A DNA stretch of 64,000 nucleotides, taken from contig JAQEWB010000003.1 of NCBI GenBank assembly GCA_027694045.1, forward strand, positions 369,736-433,735, written 5' to 3'. A program made the position numbers and the translations under genes. Positions within the stretch are counted from its first letter, which is position 1. Every line of letters starts with the position of its first letter. The notes under the pieces are model-generated. The model made no database searches. It saw only the letters and a program-made list of their open reading frames with translations, and had not been told where the DNA came from. This DNA is from Bacillaceae bacterium OF18-1A (GTDB lineage: Bacteria; Bacillota; Bacilli; Bacillales; Bacillaceae_G). This document shows positions 61,308 to 64,000 of the stretch, one piece after another.

Positions 61308-63779
61308 ATGTCAGACAATCAACAACAAGCACGAATTCGAGAAATTAATATTAGTCATGAAATGCGTACCTCATTTTTAGATTACGCAATGAGTGTTATC
61401 GTATCTCGTGCATTACCAGATGTTCGTGATGGATTAAAACCTGTTCATCGTAGGGTTCTATATGCGATGAATGATTTAGGAATTACAGCTGATAAAGCAT
61501 ATAAAAAATCAGCACGTATTGTCGGTGAAGTAATTGGTAAGTATCACCCTCATGGTGATTCGGCTGTTTATGAAACGATGGTACGTATGGCTCAAGATTT
61601 CAGTCAACGTTATATGCTTGTTGATGGGCATGGTAACTTTGGTTCTGTTGATGGAGATTCAGCGGCAGCAATGCGTTATACAGAAGCAAGAATGTCTAAA
61701 ATTTCTATGGAATTAATACGTGATATTTCAAAAAATACAATTGATTATCAAGATAACTATGATGGTTCTGAAAGAGAGCCAATTGTATTACCAGCACGTT
61801 TTCCTAATTTACTAGTAAATGGTACGACAGGTATTGCAGTTGGTATGGCAACAAATATTCCGCCGCATCAACTTGGCGAAGTAATTGATGGTGTACTAGC
61901 ATTAAGCCATAATCCTGATATTACTATTGCGGAATTAATGGAGTGCATTCCAGGGCCAGACTTCCCGACAGCAGGTTTAATTTTAGGAAGAAGTGGCATT
62001 CGTAGAGCTTATGAAACAGGACGCGGCTCTATTATACTTCGTGCTAAAGTTGAAATTGAAGAGAAGTCAAATGGTAAACAATCTATTATTGTAACGGAAC
62101 TACCTTATCAAGTGAATAAGGCAAGATTAATTGAAAAGATTGCAGAATTAGTTCGTGATAAGAAAATTGAAGGTATTACGGATTTACGTGATGAATCAGA
62201 TAGAAATGGTATGCGTATTGTTATGGAAGTACGCCGTGATGCTAATGCCAATGTACTATTAAATAATTTATATAAACATACAGCACTCCAAACAAGTTTT
62301 GGTATTAATATGTTGTCTCTTGTAAACGGAGAGCCGCAAGTATTAAATTTAAAACAAAATTTATATCATTACTTGGAGCATCAAAAGGTAGTAATTCGTA
62401 GACGTACTGCTTATGAATTAGAAAAAGCAGAAGCGCGTGCTCATATTTTAGAAGGATTACGAATTGCCTTAGACCATCTTGATGAAGTTATTACGTTAAT
62501 TCGTAGTTCGAAAACAGCGGAAATTGCAAAGCAAGGTTTAATGGAACGTTTTGGCTTAAGTGAAAAACAAGCGCAAGCTATTTTAGATATGCGCCTGCAA
62601 CGCTTAACAGGATTAGAACGTGAAAAAATCGAACAAGAATATCAAGACTTGATGAAGTTGATTGCTGAATTGAAAGCAATCTTAGCCGATGAAGAAAAGG
62701 TTCTTGAGATTATTCGTGAAGAATTAACGGAAGTAAAAGAGCGCTTCAATGATAAGAGACGCACAGAAATTACAATTGGTGGTATGGAATCTATTGAAGA
62801 TGAAGACTTGATTCCGGAGCAAAACATCGCTATTACGTTAACTCACAATGGTTATATTAAGAGGTTACCAGCTTCTACGTACAAAACACAGAACCGTGGT
62901 GGGCGTGGTGTGCAGGGGATGGGAACAAATGATGATGATTTCGTAGAGCATTTATTAACTACTTCTACGCATGATCACATTCTATTCTTCACTAATAAGG
63001 GTAAAGTATACCGTACGAAAGGATATGAAATCCCAGAGTATAGTCGTACAGCAAAAGGTATACCTATTATTAACTTACTGGGTGTAGATAAGGGTGAGTG
63101 GATTAACGCCATTATTCCAATTCGTGAATTTGGTGACGATGAATTCTTATTCTTCACGACAAAACAAGGTATTTCTAAGAGAACACCACTTTCATCATTT
63201 GCGAATATACGTACGAATGGTTTAATTGCAATCTCTCTTCGTGAAGAGGATGAAGTTATCTCTGTACGCTTAACATCTGGTGATAAGGATATTATTGTAG
63301 GAACAAGCAACGGTATGTTAATTCGTTTTAACGAGCAAGATGTACGTTCTATGGGACGTAACGCGGCTGGTGTAAAAGCAATTACATTAGGTGACGAAGA
63401 TCAAGTTGTAGGCATGGAAATTGTCGAAGAGGATGTAAATGTTCTAATTGTAACGAAAAATGGTTACGGAAAACGTACACCGATTGATGAATATCGTCTA
63501 CAAAGTCGTGGTGGTAAAGGTCTGAAAACTTGTAACATTACAGATAAGAACGGTAAGTTAGTAGCGGTTAAGTCTGTAACAGGTGACGAAGATATTATGT
63601 TGATTACAGCAGCGGGTGTTATTATTCGTATGCCAGTTGATCAAATCTCTCAAATGGGACGTAATACACAAGGTGTCCGCCTAATTCGATTAGAGGATGA
63701 GCAAGAAGTAGCGACAGTAGCGAAAGCACAAAAAGATGAAGAAGAAGAAGGTAGCGAAGAGGCTCCTTCTGAAGAATAA
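61308..63779 (+). CDS. gyrA: DNA gyrase subunit A
   Basis: 823 aa from ATG 61308 with GAGGAGGTG upstream. Catalytic Tyr124 ([11 protein letters not shown]). The quinolone-resistance region [11 protein letters not shown] has wild-type Ser85 and Glu89, so no target mutation for fluoroquinolones. GyrA box [10 protein letters not shown], six-bladed C-terminal DNA-wrapping domain, acidic tail. Confidence 0.98.
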   Translation: MSDNQQQARIREINISHEMRTSFLDYAMSVIVSRALPDVRDGLKPVHRRVLYAMNDLGITADKAYKKSARIVGEVIGKYHPHGDSAVYETMVRMAQDFSQRYMLVDGHGNFGSVDGDSAAAMRYTEARMSKISMELIRDISKNTIDYQDNYDGSEREPIVLPARFPNLLVNGTTGIAVGMATNIPPHQLGEVIDGVLALSHNPDITIAELMECIPGPDFPTAGLILGRSGIRRAYETGRGSIILRAKVEIEEKSNGKQSIIVTELPYQVNKARLIEKIAELVRDKKIEGITDLRDESDRNGMRIVMEVRRDANANVLLNNLYKHTALQTSFGINMLSLVNGEPQVLNLKQNLYHYLEHQKVVIRRRTAYELEKAEARAHILEGLRIALDHLDEVITLIRSSKTAEIAKQGLMERFGLSEKQAQAILDMRLQRLTGLEREKIEQEYQDLMKLIAELKAILADEEKVLEIIREELTEVKERFNDKRRTEITIGGMESIEDEDLIPEQNIAITLTHNGYIKRLPASTYKTQNRGGRGVQGMGTNDDDFVEHLLTTSTHDHILFFTNKGKVYRTKGYEIPEYSRTAKGIPIINLLGVDKGEWINAIIPIREFGDDEFLFFTTKQGISKRTPLSSFANIRTNGLIAISLREEDEVISVRLTSGDKDIIVGTSNGMLIRFNEQDVRSMGRNAAGVKAITLGDEDQVVGMEIVEEDVNVLIVTKNGYGKRTPIDEYRLQSRGGKGLKTCNITDKNGKLVAVKSVTGDEDIMLITAAGVIIRMPVDQISQMGRNTQGVRLIRLEDEQEVATVAKAQKDEEEEGSEEAPSEE

Positions 63780-63780
63780 G

Positions 63781-63812
63781 AGAGGGGGATTGCCCCCCTC
63801 TTTATTTTTTTA
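63781..63812 (+). terminator. Terminator of gyrA
   Basis: GC-rich AGAGGGGG/CCCCCTCT hairpin directly after the stop, followed by TTATTTTTTT. Confidence 0.93.
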
Positions 63813-63821
63813 TAATAATGC

Positions 63822-63850
63822 TTGCATAGTAGTAAGAAAGCTTATATAAT
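63822..63850 (+). promoter_or_regulatory. rRNA operon promoter P1
   Basis: TTGCAT (63822-63827), 17-nt spacer, TATAAT (63845-63850). Confidence 0.8.
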
Positions 63851-63896
63851 AGGCAGAGTCAGCAAATGAGAGATACAAGTTATCAAAAAAAACTTG

Positions 63897-63925
63897 TTGA
63901 CGAAAATAATATACTATGATATATT
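63897..63925 (+). promoter_or_regulatory. rRNA operon promoter P2
   Basis: TTGACG (63897-63902), 17-nt spacer, TATATT (63920-63925). Tandem with P1 as in Bacillus rrn operons. Confidence 0.85.
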
Positions 63926-64000
63926 ATGAAAGTCGCTGAAACGCGACGTTGAACTTTGAAAACTAAACGAAACAAACAACGTGAAACGTCAATTTTTATT
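63926..64000 (+). other. rRNA operon leader (16S gene lies beyond the window)
   Basis: Small hairpin GTCGC/GCGAC (63932-63947) and a boxA-like GAACTTTGAAAACTAAAC (63951-63968), resembling the antitermination leader of Bacillus rrn operons. The mature 16S sequence is not reached. Confidence 0.8.

Noticed and set aside
63981..63990. parS half-site CGTGAAACG in the rRNA leader
   Set aside because: Only one arm is present; the other side shows no dyad.

Overview
The window is chromosomal DNA from a Bacillus cereus group bacterium, about 35% GC by eye, centred on the replication origin. The gene order rnpA-rpmH-oriC-dnaA-dnaN-yaaA-recF-gyrB-gyrA-rrn to the right, and jag-mnmE-mnmG-rsmG-noc-soj-spo0J to the left, is the classic Bacillus origin layout. 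Species-group assignment rests on near-identity, from memory, of DnaA, GyrA and GyrB to B. anthracis/B. cereus proteins. DnaA ([10 protein letters not shown] region, C-terminus EEINGILK) and GyrB differ from the B. anthracis versions I remember, so this is probably a cereus/thuringiensis/mycoides-type strain.

Left to right: the start is accessory. It holds a lytSR two-component system (lytR cut by the window edge), an MFS transporter behind a terminator/antiterminator leader, a BCCT transporter, bacterial NO synthase, an epimerase, an AmiS/UreI-type channel and a small unknown protein. At 10.1-18.0 kb lies the Gram-positive Pel exopolysaccharide locus: a divergent GH114/GH166-like hydrolase, then pelD-pelE-pelA(deacetylase)-pelF-pelG, followed by convergent galE for UDP-sugar supply. 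PelD keeps the c-di-GMP residues R363, D366 and R395. From 19.4 to 26.1 kb are hlyIII, a DUF1836 regulator, dbpA, an LprI-type lipoprotein, guaC, a radical SAM/SPASM protein and a zinc-ribbon protein.

From 26.3 kb to oriC the genes are mostly core and read toward decreasing coordinates: rlmH, a CxxH/CxxC protein, htrC, the walRKHIJ cell-wall regulon, four tRNAs (Lys-Glu-Asp-Phe), purA, dnaB, rplI, gdpP, yybS, rpsR-ssb-rpsF, ychF, a DUF951 protein, mscS, yyaC (opposite strand), spo0J-soj-noc, rsmG, mnmG, mnmE, jag, yidC, rnpA and rpmH. oriC is bipartite: a DnaA-box cluster upstream of dnaA, and a second cluster between dnaA and dnaN followed by a DnaA-trio and an AT-rich unwinding region. To the right dnaA, dnaN, yaaA, recF, gyrB and gyrA read away from the origin, and the window ends inside the leader of an rRNA operon with tandem promoters. 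Core genes read away from oriC in both arms; the left-arm genes read against the fork are mainly accessory (MFS, pel, DUF1836, guaC, yyaC).

No CRISPR array, prophage or insertion sequence is visible. The more interesting non-coding items are the MFS-leader attenuator, a Shine-Dalgarno sequence separated from its start codon by a perfect hairpin (UreI-like gene), DnaA-box clusters away from oriC at rlmH and mnmE/jag, parS- and Noc-site-like sequences, and two copies of a bcr-like repeat.
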